A DNA stretch of 55,858 nt from Cacconaster sp045114175. GTDB taxonomy: Bacteria > Bacteroidota > Bacteroidia > Bacteroidales > UBA932. Positions 27,774 to 35,821 of this stretch are shown in pieces. The stretch spans positions 1 to 55,858 of the forward strand of contig JBGUJZ010000017.1 of the NCBI GenBank assembly GCA_045114175.1, read 5' to 3'. The notes under the pieces are model-generated. The model searched no databases. It saw only the letters and a list, made by a program, of their open reading frames with translations, and was not told the DNA's origin. Within the stretch, counting starts at the first letter, position 1; every line of letters begins with the position of its first letter. The position numbers were made by a program, and so were the translations under genes.

Positions 27774-28663
27774 AGCGTATGGTTGTTGCGGACATCCTCG
27801 CCCCAATGAAGCTTGGTGCGGAGAGCGTCGATAAAGTTATTATCTGAGAATGAGATGGTTCTGAGCGGGAAGTCGCCACGTGTGAGGCATGCGTGGAATC
27901 CGGAGGGGAAGCGGGCCGTCCGCTCGTCGGCCGTAAGCAAGACGCCGCCCCGGTTGGAGGAGACCGTCACCTCAAGTTTGGAGGAGAGCGGCACCACCAT
28001 CGGGCGGACATTCAGGTTGTGCGAAGCGATGGGTGTGATGACCGCCACCTCGCTGTCCGGCAGAACGATAGGGCCGCCTAGGCTCAGGGAATAGGCGGTA
28101 CTACCGGTGGGCGTTGCCACAATCAGGCCATCCGCCCAGAAAGGCGGCAGCTGACGGTCGTCTATTTTCAGGCAGATGGAGACCAGGCCCCGCGGCTCAC
28201 CCGAGAAGGTTACTTCATTGATAGCGAAGGGATAAAAATCCTTTGGAAGTGGTGCAGAGGTTTCCGTCAGCGAGAGCAATGCGCGGTCACAAACCGAATA
28301 GTTTCCGGAGAAGAGGGCATCCAATGCGCCATTGCCCGCACCCGCCTCGGCCGCCGTCAGGAATCCGAGCCGCCCGAAGTTGATGCCGGCCACCGGGATG
28401 CCGCTGTCCCGCACGCAGGCGAGCGAAGCGAGGAAAGTGCCGTCTCCGCCCAGCGTAAGCACGATATCGGTCCCCTTGGGCAGCGGTCCGCGGGCATCGA
28501 ATGAATCGCCCGGCGGGACCGGGATGGCCGCCTTCCGGAAAGCCTCCAAAAACTCAGAACCGTAACAAAGCGTGGCACCCCTTTTGCTGGCAGCCTCCAG
28601 AAGCGTGGCTGCATTTTCAAGGAAACGGCCTTCGGGCTCTCTGCCGAGAATCGCTAACTTCAT
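27770..28663 (-). CDS. nadK: NAD kinase
   Basis: NadK phosphorylates NAD to NADP. The 297-residue protein from MKLAILGREPEG has the conserved GGDGTFLAS loop (GGDGT at 72-76) and the ATPTGSTAYSLSLGGPIV segment that binds NAD. An in-frame start eight codons earlier would overlap the predicted promoter, so the shorter form is preferred. It overlaps uppS by 4 nt and shares a divergent promoter region with pdxJ. Confidence 0.96.
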   Translation of the reverse strand: MKLAILGREPEGRFLENAATLLEAASKRGATLCYGSEFLEAFRKAAIPVPPGDSFDARGPLPKGTDIVLTLGGDGTFLASLACVRDSGIPVAGINFGRLGFLTAAEAGAGNGALDALFSGNYSVCDRALLSLTETSAPLPKDFYPFAINEVTFSGEPRGLVSICLKIDDRQLPPFWADGLIVATPTGSTAYSLSLGGPIVLPDSEVAVITPIASHNLNVRPMVVPLSSKLEVTVSSNRGGVLLTADERTARFPSGFHACLTRGDFPLRTISFSDNNFIDALRTKLHWGEDVRNNHTL

Positions 28664-28676
28664 AGGGAATCCTGTA

Positions 28677-28712
28677 TTTTTGTTCAAATTTACCTATTAT
28701 TGCGTAATTTTG
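28677..28712 (+). promoter_or_regulatory. Predicted promoter of pdxJ, abutting the start codon
   Basis: TTTTTG (28677-28682), a 22-nt spacer and TAATTTTG (28705-28712) fit the Bacteroidota consensus. The pdxJ ATG begins 6 nt later, which predicts a leaderless or nearly leaderless mRNA. Confidence 0.65.
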
Positions 28713-28715
28713 CAA
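28685..28715 (-). promoter_or_regulatory. Predicted promoter of nadK-uppS-bamA
   Basis: On the minus strand TTG (28715-28713), 20 nt, and TAAATTTG (28692-28685) match the consensus. Its upstream element overlaps the -7 element of the opposing pdxJ promoter. Confidence 0.65.
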
Positions 28716-28718
28716 GGT

Positions 28719-29438
28719 ATGACAAAATTAAGTGTAAATATCAATAAAATCGCCACGCTCCGCAACGCGAGAGGTGGCAATATGCCGGATGTACTGAAGG
28801 CCGCACTCGATATCGAACGTTTTGGCGCACAGGGAATTACCGTCCATCCCAGACCGGATGGCCGCCATATCCGCTACGACGATGTCACTGCGCTGAAACC
28901 CATCCTCACCACGGAGTTCAACATTGAAGGAAACCCCATCGACTCCTTCATCCGGCTCGTCTGCCAGGTCCACCCTGCACAGGTGACGCTGGTGCCCGAC
29001 GCAGAGAACGTGCTCACCTCCAATGCCGGCTGGAATACCCGCGATAATCTCCCCTATCTGAAGCAGATCTGCAAGACCTTCAACGACGAGGGAATCCGCA
29101 CCTCCATCTTCATCGACCCCGTTCCGGAGATGATCCGTTATGCCGCCGAGACCGGGTGCCGCCGCGTGGAACTCTATACGGAAGCTTATGCGCGCGATTA
29201 TACGGTGAACCGGGAAGCGGCCATCGCTCCTTACGTGACAGCTGCGGAAGAGGCGGTTCGCTGCGGATTGGAACTCAATGCCGGACACGATTTGAGCCTG
29301 GTGAACCTGCGCTATTTCCATCAGTGCATTCCCGCGCTGGCAGAGGTTTCCATCGGCCACGCCCTCATCTGCGACGCCCTCTACATGGGGCTCGAGAAGA
29401 CTGTTCAGGCCTATTTGAACGAACTTGCAGATAATTGA
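28719..29438 (+). CDS. pdxJ: Pyridoxine 5'-phosphate synthase
   Basis: PdxJ condenses 3-amino-2-oxopropyl phosphate with deoxyxylulose 5-phosphate in vitamin B6 synthesis. The 239-residue protein starts MTKLSVNINKIATLRNARGG and has the active-site stretch GITVHPRPDGRHI, VTLVPD, and the C-terminal EVSIGHALICDALYMGL. A longer in-frame version starting at 28572 would run through the divergent promoter and nadK coding sequence and is rejected. Confidence 0.97.
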   Translation: MTKLSVNINKIATLRNARGGNMPDVLKAALDIERFGAQGITVHPRPDGRHIRYDDVTALKPILTTEFNIEGNPIDSFIRLVCQVHPAQVTLVPDAENVLTSNAGWNTRDNLPYLKQICKTFNDEGIRTSIFIDPVPEMIRYAAETGCRRVELYTEAYARDYTVNREAAIAPYVTAAEEAVRCGLELNAGHDLSLVNLRYFHQCIPALAEVSIGHALICDALYMGLEKTVQAYLNELADN

Positions 29439-29447
29439 TTATCTTTG
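29413..29447 (+). promoter_or_regulatory. Predicted promoter of the OmpH-like lipoprotein gene
   Basis: TTTG (29413-29416) lies 23 nt upstream of a perfect TATCTTTG (29440-29447), which begins just after the pdxJ stop. A leader of about 40 nt is predicted. Confidence 0.6.
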
Positions 29448-29491
29448 CAGTTTACAGAAAAAGCAAAACCAAACAAACTAGTAATTTCAAT

Positions 29492-30097
29492 ATGAAGAAA
29501 ACACCCCTCATCCTCAGCGTCGTGGCTGCTGTCGTAGCAGTTGCGGCTCTGATCATTGCGCTGGCATGCCCGAAGGGCGGAGCCAAACCGGCCGCTGCCG
29601 GTGAAGCCTTGACGGCTTCCGCAGGCGACATCGTTTATGTCCGCATCGACTCCCTGATCCTCAAGTATGACATGTACAGCGACCTGAGCGGCGAACTCGA
29701 GGCCAAGAAACAGGCTATCGAATCCGACCTCAACAAGAAGGGCCGCAAGCTTGAGAGCGACGGCAAGGCTTTCGAGAACCAGATCAACAAGGGCCTCCTG
29801 ACCCGTTCCGCTGCAGAAAAGCAGCAGCAGACGCTCCTCCAGCGCCAGCAGGATCTCCAGAATCTCGCCAGCCAGAAGCAGGCTGAACTTATGGAAGAGA
29901 ACGAGGTGATGATGAACCAGGTGATGGATGCCATTACCACCTACCTCGAGCGCTATAACGAAGAACACAACTTCGCAGCCATCCTGACTACGAGCGCTAC
30001 CACCAACGTGGTGATCGTCGGCAACCCTGCCCTCGACATCACCGCCGAGATCGTGGAAGGCCTCAACAACGAGTACATCAAGAAGCGCAACCGCTAA
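29492..30097 (+). CDS. OmpH/Skp-like protein, probable lipoprotein or membrane-anchored
   Basis: A 201-residue protein with an N-terminal hydrophobic segment (about 6-26) ending IIALAC, which resembles a lipobox with Cys26, followed by an Ala/Gly/Pro linker. The body is Skp-like: DIVYVRIDSLILKYDMYSDL, a long coiled coil (about 65-140, rich in KKQA and QQQTLLQRQQDL) and a C-terminal NPALDITAEIVEGLNNEY. Compared with the two soluble skp genes at 24 kb this copy seems tethered to a membrane. Function as a chaperone is inferred from fold. Confidence 0.8.
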   Translation: MKKTPLILSVVAAVVAVAALIIALACPKGGAKPAAAGEALTASAGDIVYVRIDSLILKYDMYSDLSGELEAKKQAIESDLNKKGRKLESDGKAFENQINKGLLTRSAAEKQQQTLLQRQQDLQNLASQKQAELMEENEVMMNQVMDAITTYLERYNEEHNFAAILTTSATTNVVIVGNPALDITAEIVEGLNNEYIKKRNR

Positions 30098-30103
30098 CGT
30101 ACC

Positions 30104-31240
30104 GTGAAAAGGCTCCGGCTCATCTTATGCATCGCACTGTGCGCCTTCATCTTCACCGATGCGGGCGCACGGTCGGTGAAGGTGGCCCTGATCCTTCCTT
30201 TCGACGTCGCCTCCGGATCGCCCTCCGTCAATTACCTCGATTTTTATGCAGGCGCGCTGCTGGCTGTTGAGAATCAGCAGAATGCAGGCGTAAATGTCCG
30301 GCTGACGGTAATCGACCTCGCGGACATGGATGAGGACGATTCCGTTCTGGACGACAATCTCTTTGACAACGACGTCATCATCGGTCCTGTGCGGGCCGGT
30401 GAGATGTATCTGATCCAGCGCATCTGCAAGATTTTCGGGACGCCCTTTGTCTCCCCGCTGGATCCGGCCGCTGAAGACCTGGCGACCGACAACCCCTATT
30501 TCTTCCAAATCCCCACTTCGCCCAAGCGGCAGGCTGCCAATCTGGTAGCCCGGCTTAAAGCCGAAGGCGAGGGTCCCGTCACCCTCTTTTGCAACCCGGT
30601 TTCGCCCGAAGAGGAGCTGCTGGAGGCCCGCTACGAAATGGCGCTGACGGAAGCCGAAGTCCCCTTCCGCAAAATATCCTACGAAGTGCTGCGTGGCCGC
30701 CTGATTACCGAAGAATTGCGCGCACAAATGAACCCGGGCGAAGAGATTCTCCCGCAGCGCGTGCTGATTGCCTCTGAATCTGAGGCCTTCGCTTCCGACG
30801 TGGTGCGCAACATGAACCTGCTGAGTTCGCTCTACGGCATTCCCGTAACGCTTTACGCCACCAACCGTCTCCGCGCCTTCGAAACCATCGACGCGGACAA
30901 CCTCTACAAACTGGGGCTGCGTGTCTCCACCCCGTACTACGTGGATTACACGAACGACGAAACCCGCAACTTCATTCTGAAATACAGGGCATTATACAAC
31001 ACCGAGCCCAGCCAGTACTCCTTCCAGGGCTACGACATTCTCACCTACTTCATCGCTACCCTCAACGACCTGGGAAGCTCCTTCCTCGATTTCGTGGAAT
31101 ACTATCCGATGGACCTGCTGCAGAACAGCATCCGGTTCGTGCGGACAAATGAAGAGGGCGGTTATGTCAACGTCCACACAAGGGACATCGAATACCGCCC
31201 TGACAATACCGTAAAGGTCGTCATCGACCCGTCGCACTAA
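30104..31240 (+). CDS. Type-1 periplasmic-binding-fold protein, exported
   Basis: A 378-residue protein with a GTG start, 6 nt after the OmpH-like gene, and a signal peptide (about 1-22, ending DAGAR). The body resembles the Leu/Ile/Val-binding fold: VKVALILPFD, FYAGALLAVENQ, DVIIGPVRAGEMYLI, PFVSPLDPA, FQGYDILTYFIATL. Related Bacteroidota proteins often carry LysM domains before such a module; none is seen here. No ABC transporter genes are adjacent, so a role as transport binding protein is doubtful and a cell-wall or lipoprotein-cofactor role (as for LpoA) is possible but unproven. Confidence 0.7.
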   Translation: MKRLRLILCIALCAFIFTDAGARSVKVALILPFDVASGSPSVNYLDFYAGALLAVENQQNAGVNVRLTVIDLADMDEDDSVLDDNLFDNDVIIGPVRAGEMYLIQRICKIFGTPFVSPLDPAAEDLATDNPYFFQIPTSPKRQAANLVARLKAEGEGPVTLFCNPVSPEEELLEARYEMALTEAEVPFRKISYEVLRGRLITEELRAQMNPGEEILPQRVLIASESEAFASDVVRNMNLLSSLYGIPVTLYATNRLRAFETIDADNLYKLGLRVSTPYYVDYTNDETRNFILKYRALYNTEPSQYSFQGYDILTYFIATLNDLGSSFLDFVEYYPMDLLQNSIRFVRTNEEGGYVNVHTRDIEYRPDNTVKVVIDPSH

Positions 31241-32046
31241 ACCAGGCGATTGGGGTCGAGATTTCCTCTTTCAATATCTTTGTAATAGTTGACCGTGCCG
31301 ACTTTGAGCTCCACGGTAGCAGCGTCGTCGCAAACGATGATGCCCTTCGGGTGCAGCTGCAGAACGGAGATGGTCCACATGTGGGTGACACAACCCTCCA
31401 CGGCGTGTGCCAGTGCACGTGCCTTGTTGTGGCCGTTGGCCAGGATCAGCACTTCGCGAGCGTCCATCACGGTGCCCACACCTACCGTCAGCGCGGTCTT
31501 CGGAACCAGGTTGATGTCGTTCTCGAAGAAACGGGAGTTGGCGATGATGGTGTCGGTGGTGAGGGATTTCACGCGGGTGCGGGAGCTCAGCGAGGAGCCC
31601 GGTTCGTTGAATGCGATGTGGCCGTCAGGACCGATACCGCCCATAAAGAGCTCGATACCGCCGAAATCGGCAATCTGCTTCTCATAATTGACACACTCAG
31701 CCTCCAAGTCCTCGGCATTGCCGTTGAGGATATGGACATTCTCCTTGGGGATGTCGATGTGCGAGAAGAAGTTGTTCCACATGAAGCTGTGGTAGCTCTC
31801 GGGGTGATTCTCCGGAATGCCCACATACTCATCCATGTTGAAAGTCACGACGTTCTTGAACGAGACTTTGCCCGTCTTGTAGAGGTGGATTAGCTCTTTG
31901 TAGGTGCCAATCGGGGTGGAACCGGTAGGAAGACCGAGCACGAAGGGGCGCTCTTTGGTGGGCTTAAACGCGTTGATACGCTTTGCGATGTAGGCCGCTG
32001 CCCACTGGGACATCTTCCCGTACGTTTCTTGAATAATGATTCGCAT
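31237..32046 (-). CDS. nagB: Glucosamine-6-phosphate deaminase
   Basis: NagB converts glucosamine 6-phosphate to fructose 6-phosphate and ammonia. The 269-residue protein has the catalytic residues Asp72 (in TFNMDEYVG), Asp141, His143 and Glu148 (in GPDGHIAFNEPGSS), matching the E. coli numbering. Its stop codon overlaps the stop of the convergent gene by 3 nt and no terminator lies between them. It follows recN after 19 nt, so cotranscription with recN is likely although the functions are unrelated. Confidence 0.97.
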   Translation of the reverse strand: MRIIIQETYGKMSQWAAAYIAKRINAFKPTKERPFVLGLPTGSTPIGTYKELIHLYKTGKVSFKNVVTFNMDEYVGIPENHPESYHSFMWNNFFSHIDIPKENVHILNGNAEDLEAECVNYEKQIADFGGIELFMGGIGPDGHIAFNEPGSSLSSRTRVKSLTTDTIIANSRFFENDINLVPKTALTVGVGTVMDAREVLILANGHNKARALAHAVEGCVTHMWTISVLQLHPKGIIVCDDAATVELKVGTVNYYKDIERGNLDPNRLV

Positions 32047-32065
32047 AACTGTATGATTTTTTGAA

Positions 32066-33685
32066 TTATGATTTGTCGGAATGAAGCAGGACGCGGGCGT
32101 TGGCCAGTGCCTCGGGAGTCAGTTCCCGGCCACTGAGCATCCGCGCCACCTCGCGAATCCGGTCTTCGCCCTCAATCGGGCGGATATGGCTGCGTGCTCG
32201 CCCATCTTCCGTGGATTTGTAAACCAGGTAGTGGGCATTCCCCTTACTGGCCACCTGCGGCAGGTGGGTGATGGCGAAAACCTGCATTCGCTCGCCCATA
32301 GAAACAATCATCTGCCCCATCTTGTCGGCTACGCTGCCGCTGACTCCGGTATCGATTTCATCGAAAATCAGGGTAGGCATGCCGGCATACTTGGAGAGCA
32401 GATCCTTGATGCAGAGCATAATGCGGGAAAGCTCACCGCCGGAAGCGCAGCGGGAAAGCTCGATGGGTGCAATGCCGGGGTTGGCGGAGAAGAGGAACAG
32501 TACGTCGTCTATTCCATCGCGGACACCGGTTGCGCGCTCCCGAATCTCGGTGCGGAAAACGGCCTGCGGCATCTCCAGCGAGCGGATTGCCGCCAGCAGG
32601 GCTTTATCCAGCGCGGGCGCCGCTTTGACGCGGGCCTCATGCAATGCCGTTGCGCAAACAGAATAGTCGTGCTCGAGGCCGGCCCGTTTGTGCCGGAGCT
32701 CGGAGAGGGCGGCATCGGGATCCAGGCTGTCCGCCAACTGGCGGGAGAGATCGTCGCGCAGGGCAATGAGTTCGGATTCCGTCTCTACCCCATGCTTGCG
32801 CAGCAGGCTATAAAGGGTGGATAGACGCTCCTCCACCTCTTCCAGGCGACGGGGCGAGAAGGTATTTCTTTCCGCGAGCGAAGTCACTTCGCCCGCAATG
32901 TCTTTCAGTTCAATTCGGGTCGATTCCACACGGGCGCGCAACTCCTCTGCAGCGGGCATAAAGGCCGCCACCTTGGAGAGCGCGTTCTCCACGAGATGCA
33001 GTTGCTGGGGCAGCGACTGCTCATCGGCCGAAAGCAGCGCATCGGCCGTAGCGAGCTGCTCGCTGATAAGGCCACTGTTGGCCAGCTGGCGCTGTTCGGT
33101 CTCCAGCTCTTCCAACTCCCCGTCGCGCAGCCGGGCCTCTTCCAGCTGGTTAAACTGGAATTCCAGGTAATCCCGGTTTCGGCGCGCGGAATCGGCGGCC
33201 GCCTCCCGCTCGGAAATCTCACGCGAGCAGGCGGTCAGTTGGTCGTAGATGGCTCCGCACCGGGTTGTTTCTTCCGCACAGCCGGCAAAGAAATCTAGCA
33301 GCGAAAGCTGGTAACGACGGTCCGCAAGCTGGGTCTGGTCGAACTGCGAGTGGATATCCACCAGCGATGCCGAGAGTACCTTCAGCGCGTCAATGGTAGC
33401 GGGTTCGTCGTTGATGAAGGAGCGGGAGCGGCCCTGCGGCGAGATGACGCGGCGGAGAATGTACCCCTCCCCTTCCCGTTCAAATTCCCCCTCTACAACA
33501 CAGTTGGCGGCAGGATCACCCAGCGCCGACACATCGGCTTTTCCGCCCAAAAGAAGCGACAAGGCACCGAGCAAGATAGACTTGCCGGCGCCTGTTTCTC
33601 CGCTGATGACAATCAGATTCTCCGGGAATTCAATATCCAGCGAATCGATCAGCGCATAATTCCGTATCGCTAATCTTTTGAGCAT
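32066..33685 (-). CDS. recN: DNA repair protein RecN
   Basis: RecN is an SMC-like ATPase acting in double-strand break repair. The 539-residue protein has Walker A SGETGAGKSILLGAL (about 28-42), a central coiled-coil region (about 155-360), the ABC signature CASGGELSRIML, and Walker B TLIFDEIDTGVSG. It follows the omega-like gene by 12 nt. Confidence 0.96.
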   Translation of the reverse strand: MLKRLAIRNYALIDSLDIEFPENLIVISGETGAGKSILLGALSLLLGGKADVSALGDPAANCVVEGEFEREGEGYILRRVISPQGRSRSFINDEPATIDALKVLSASLVDIHSQFDQTQLADRRYQLSLLDFFAGCAEETTRCGAIYDQLTACSREISEREAAADSARRNRDYLEFQFNQLEEARLRDGELEELETEQRQLANSGLISEQLATADALLSADEQSLPQQLHLVENALSKVAAFMPAAEELRARVESTRIELKDIAGEVTSLAERNTFSPRRLEEVEERLSTLYSLLRKHGVETESELIALRDDLSRQLADSLDPDAALSELRHKRAGLEHDYSVCATALHEARVKAAPALDKALLAAIRSLEMPQAVFRTEIRERATGVRDGIDDVLFLFSANPGIAPIELSRCASGGELSRIMLCIKDLLSKYAGMPTLIFDEIDTGVSGSVADKMGQMIVSMGERMQVFAITHLPQVASKGNAHYLVYKSTEDGRARSHIRPIEGEDRIREVARMLSGRELTPEALANARVLLHSDKS

Positions 33686-33697
33686 CGGACGGCTGAA

Positions 33698-34006
33698 TTA
33701 GTCGGCCATTCGATAGACGATCTTCCCCTCTTCAAACTCCTTGGTAGCCGTCAACGTAGGCTTCGGAAGTTTCTCGTAGTACTTGGAAATCTCAATCTGC
33801 TCCACATTCTCGAAGGTCTCCTCGAGAGTGTCTGCATAGTTGGTGAACTCTTCCAATTTCTTGCTGAGTTCCTGCTTGATGTCCGCAGCGATCTGGTTGG
33901 AGCGCTTTGCGATGATCATCACCGTTTCGTAAATGTTGCCCGTCGGAGCGGCGAAGTCGCGAAGCTCACGGGTAATCGTGTTGGTTACAACCTGTTTGTT
34001 GTCCAT
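33698..34006 (-). CDS. rpoZ: RNA polymerase omega/Rpb6-like subunit
   Basis: This 102-residue protein resembles the omega-type protein of Bacteroidota, with TGNIYETVMIIAKRSNQIAADIKQEL corresponding to the conserved omega helices, and a C-terminal strand region EFEEGKIVYRMAD. Omega stabilises beta' during polymerase assembly. The context between bamD and recN is where this gene usually lies in Bacteroidota. Sequence similarity to E. coli omega is low, so the assignment leans on context and the central helix motif. Confidence 0.8.
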   Translation of the reverse strand: MDNKQVVTNTITRELRDFAAPTGNIYETVMIIAKRSNQIAADIKQELSKKLEEFTNYADTLEETFENVEQIEISKYYEKLPKPTLTATKEFEEGKIVYRMAD

Positions 34007-34012
34007 GGTTTA

Positions 34013-34858
34013 TTATAGATTCGTTTTGTTATTATCTTCGTTTTCAGTGGGTTGGCTCTTGCTGATATACTTCTGCGCCTTGGCGTAGAGTCCATCCAGT
34101 TCCCGGCGGTGCTCATTCTCAGGGAATTCGCTGATGATATTGAAATAGTCATCCACGAAGGTCATGTAGCGCTCGCGCTGCTTGGACGGCACGCTATTGA
34201 ATGCATATTTGTAGGAAGACATCGCCGTATAGTAGAGGATCTCCTCCCGGTAACGGTTGTCCGCATTCTCTTTGAGGACATTCTTCAGAGCATAATGGGC
34301 TGCCAGGTAATCCTCCATGTGGTAGTAGAGCCAGGCCCCCTTGTAAGCCTTGAGTTCCAGACGGTCTTTCAGATCATCCAGCATCTCGCGGCAGCGGGGA
34401 ATGTACTCGGAGCCCTTGTTCTCCAGGATGAACTGGGAAATGGCGGTCATGGCCTTGTAGGTGGGCTGCTGGTCGAGCTCGTAGCGGTAGGTGCTCCGGT
34501 AGAGGCAGTCGAGCCGCAGGAACTTGGCCTGCTCGGTGAAAGGGCTGGCCGGATAGACATCCACGAACTTCTCGAGGTTGCCTTCCGCCGTAATGTAATC
34601 GCCATACTTGTAGTTGCTCAATCCCCAGTAGAACTGCACCGTGTCATCCTGCGGCAGGCCGCTGGTCAGGACGGTCAGCGATTCAAACATCTCTGCGGCG
34701 CGGGCATATTTCTTGGCCTCAAAGAGTTCGAAAGCCTTGGCATACTTGGCCGGAATGTCGTTGCCCTCCAGCAGGGCGGAATACTCCGTCTTGCAGGAAG
34801 CCAGCGCCACGAGGGCCATCAGGGTTATGAGAAGCGTTTTCAGTCGCATACGTTTCAT
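34013..34858 (-). CDS. bamD: Outer-membrane protein assembly factor BamD
   Basis: BamD is the essential TPR lipoprotein partner of BamA. The start is set by an ATGA overlap with trxB, giving 281 residues. The signal peptide ends in a lipobox ALASC, followed by TPR helices (YAKAFELFEAKKYARAAEMFE; FYWGLSNYKYGDYITAEGNLEKF; VYPASPFTEQAKFLRLDCLY). The tail after about residue 268 is polar and charged. BamA is encoded 7 kb away in the same window. Confidence 0.92.
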   Translation of the reverse strand: MKRMRLKTLLITLMALVALASCKTEYSALLEGNDIPAKYAKAFELFEAKKYARAAEMFESLTVLTSGLPQDDTVQFYWGLSNYKYGDYITAEGNLEKFVDVYPASPFTEQAKFLRLDCLYRSTYRYELDQQPTYKAMTAISQFILENKGSEYIPRCREMLDDLKDRLELKAYKGAWLYYHMEDYLAAHYALKNVLKENADNRYREEILYYTAMSSYKYAFNSVPSKQRERYMTFVDDYFNIISEFPENEHRRELDGLYAKAQKYISKSQPTENEDNNKTNL

Positions 34859-35790
34859 TTTAAGGATACCAGATACTTTTCGGCGTCCAGTGCGGCGCGG
34901 CATCCGCTGGCTGCAGCATTCACGGCCTGTCGGTAGGTCGGGTCCTGCACGTCACCGGCCGCGAACACGCCCGGCACACAGGTCCGGCTGCTGCGTCCTT
35001 CGGTGAGGATGTATCCGTTTTCGTCTGTCGCAATCCACGGTTTGAAGAGGTCCGAGTTCGGGTGATGGCCGATGGCCAGGAAAAACCCGTCAATCTTCTT
35101 TTCAAGCAGTTCGCCGTCGGCGTGGCGGAGCCGGACACCGGTTACACCGGCGGTCAGGTCGCCCAGAACTTCGTCGGTCTGGCACTTCCAGAGAATCTCG
35201 ATGTTCGGTGCATTCAAGACCTTCTCCTGCATAGCCTTGGAGGCTCTCAGGACGTCGCGGCGGACAATCATATAAACCTTGCGGCAGAGCGAAGCGAGGT
35301 ACATCGCCTCCTCGCACGCTGTATCGCCGCCTCCCACCACTGCAACATCCTTGCCACGATAGAAGAAGCCGTCGCAGGTAGCGCAGGCGGAGACGCCCAT
35401 GCCGCGGAATTTGTTCTCCGAAGGAAGTCCCAGATACTTGGCCGTTGCACCGGTGGCGATTATGACGGTATCTGCCGCGAGAAGTTTTTCGCCGTCAATT
35501 TCCACACTGAGCGGACGCTGGGAGAAATCCACCTTGGTGGCCAGGCCCGGACGGATCTCCGCACCGAGTCGGAGCGCCTGCGAACGGAAATCTGCCATCA
35601 TCTGCGTGCCGTCAACTCCTTCCGGATAACCGGGGAAGTTCTCCACGATAGTCGTGGTCGTCAGCTGGCCGCCCGGCTGCACCCCTTCATAGAGGATGGG
35701 CTGCAAACCCGCACGGGCCGCATAGATGGCGGCGGTGTATCCAGCGGGACCACTTCCAAGGATCAGACACTTTACAGTTTCGGCATTCAT
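34855..35790 (-). CDS. trxB: Thioredoxin-disulfide reductase
   Basis: TrxB passes electrons from NADPH through FAD to thioredoxin. The 311-residue protein has the FAD motif GSGPAG (12-17), the redox pair CATC (136-139), the NADPH motif GGGDTACEEAMYL, and the C-terminal FAD segment GVFAAGDVQDPTYRQAVNAAASG. It overlaps bamD by 4 nt. Confidence 0.97.
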   Translation of the reverse strand: MNAETVKCLILGSGPAGYTAAIYAARAGLQPILYEGVQPGGQLTTTTIVENFPGYPEGVDGTQMMADFRSQALRLGAEIRPGLATKVDFSQRPLSVEIDGEKLLAADTVIIATGATAKYLGLPSENKFRGMGVSACATCDGFFYRGKDVAVVGGGDTACEEAMYLASLCRKVYMIVRRDVLRASKAMQEKVLNAPNIEILWKCQTDEVLGDLTAGVTGVRLRHADGELLEKKIDGFFLAIGHHPNSDLFKPWIATDENGYILTEGRSSRTCVPGVFAAGDVQDPTYRQAVNAAASGCRAALDAEKYLVSLK

Positions 35791-35813
35791 AACGGCGGAA
35801 TGATTTGAAACTG

Positions 35814-35821
35814 CAAATGTA
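35814..35821 (-). promoter_or_regulatory. Candidate -7 element of trxB
   Basis: TACATTTG on the minus strand fits TAnnTTTG and lies 23 nt before the trxB start. No good TTTG upstream element was found at the right spacing. Confidence 0.4.

Noticed and set aside
28572..28718. Longer pdxJ beginning 49 codons upstream
   Set aside because: The added stretch overlaps nadK coding sequence and both divergent promoters and has no PdxJ similarity.
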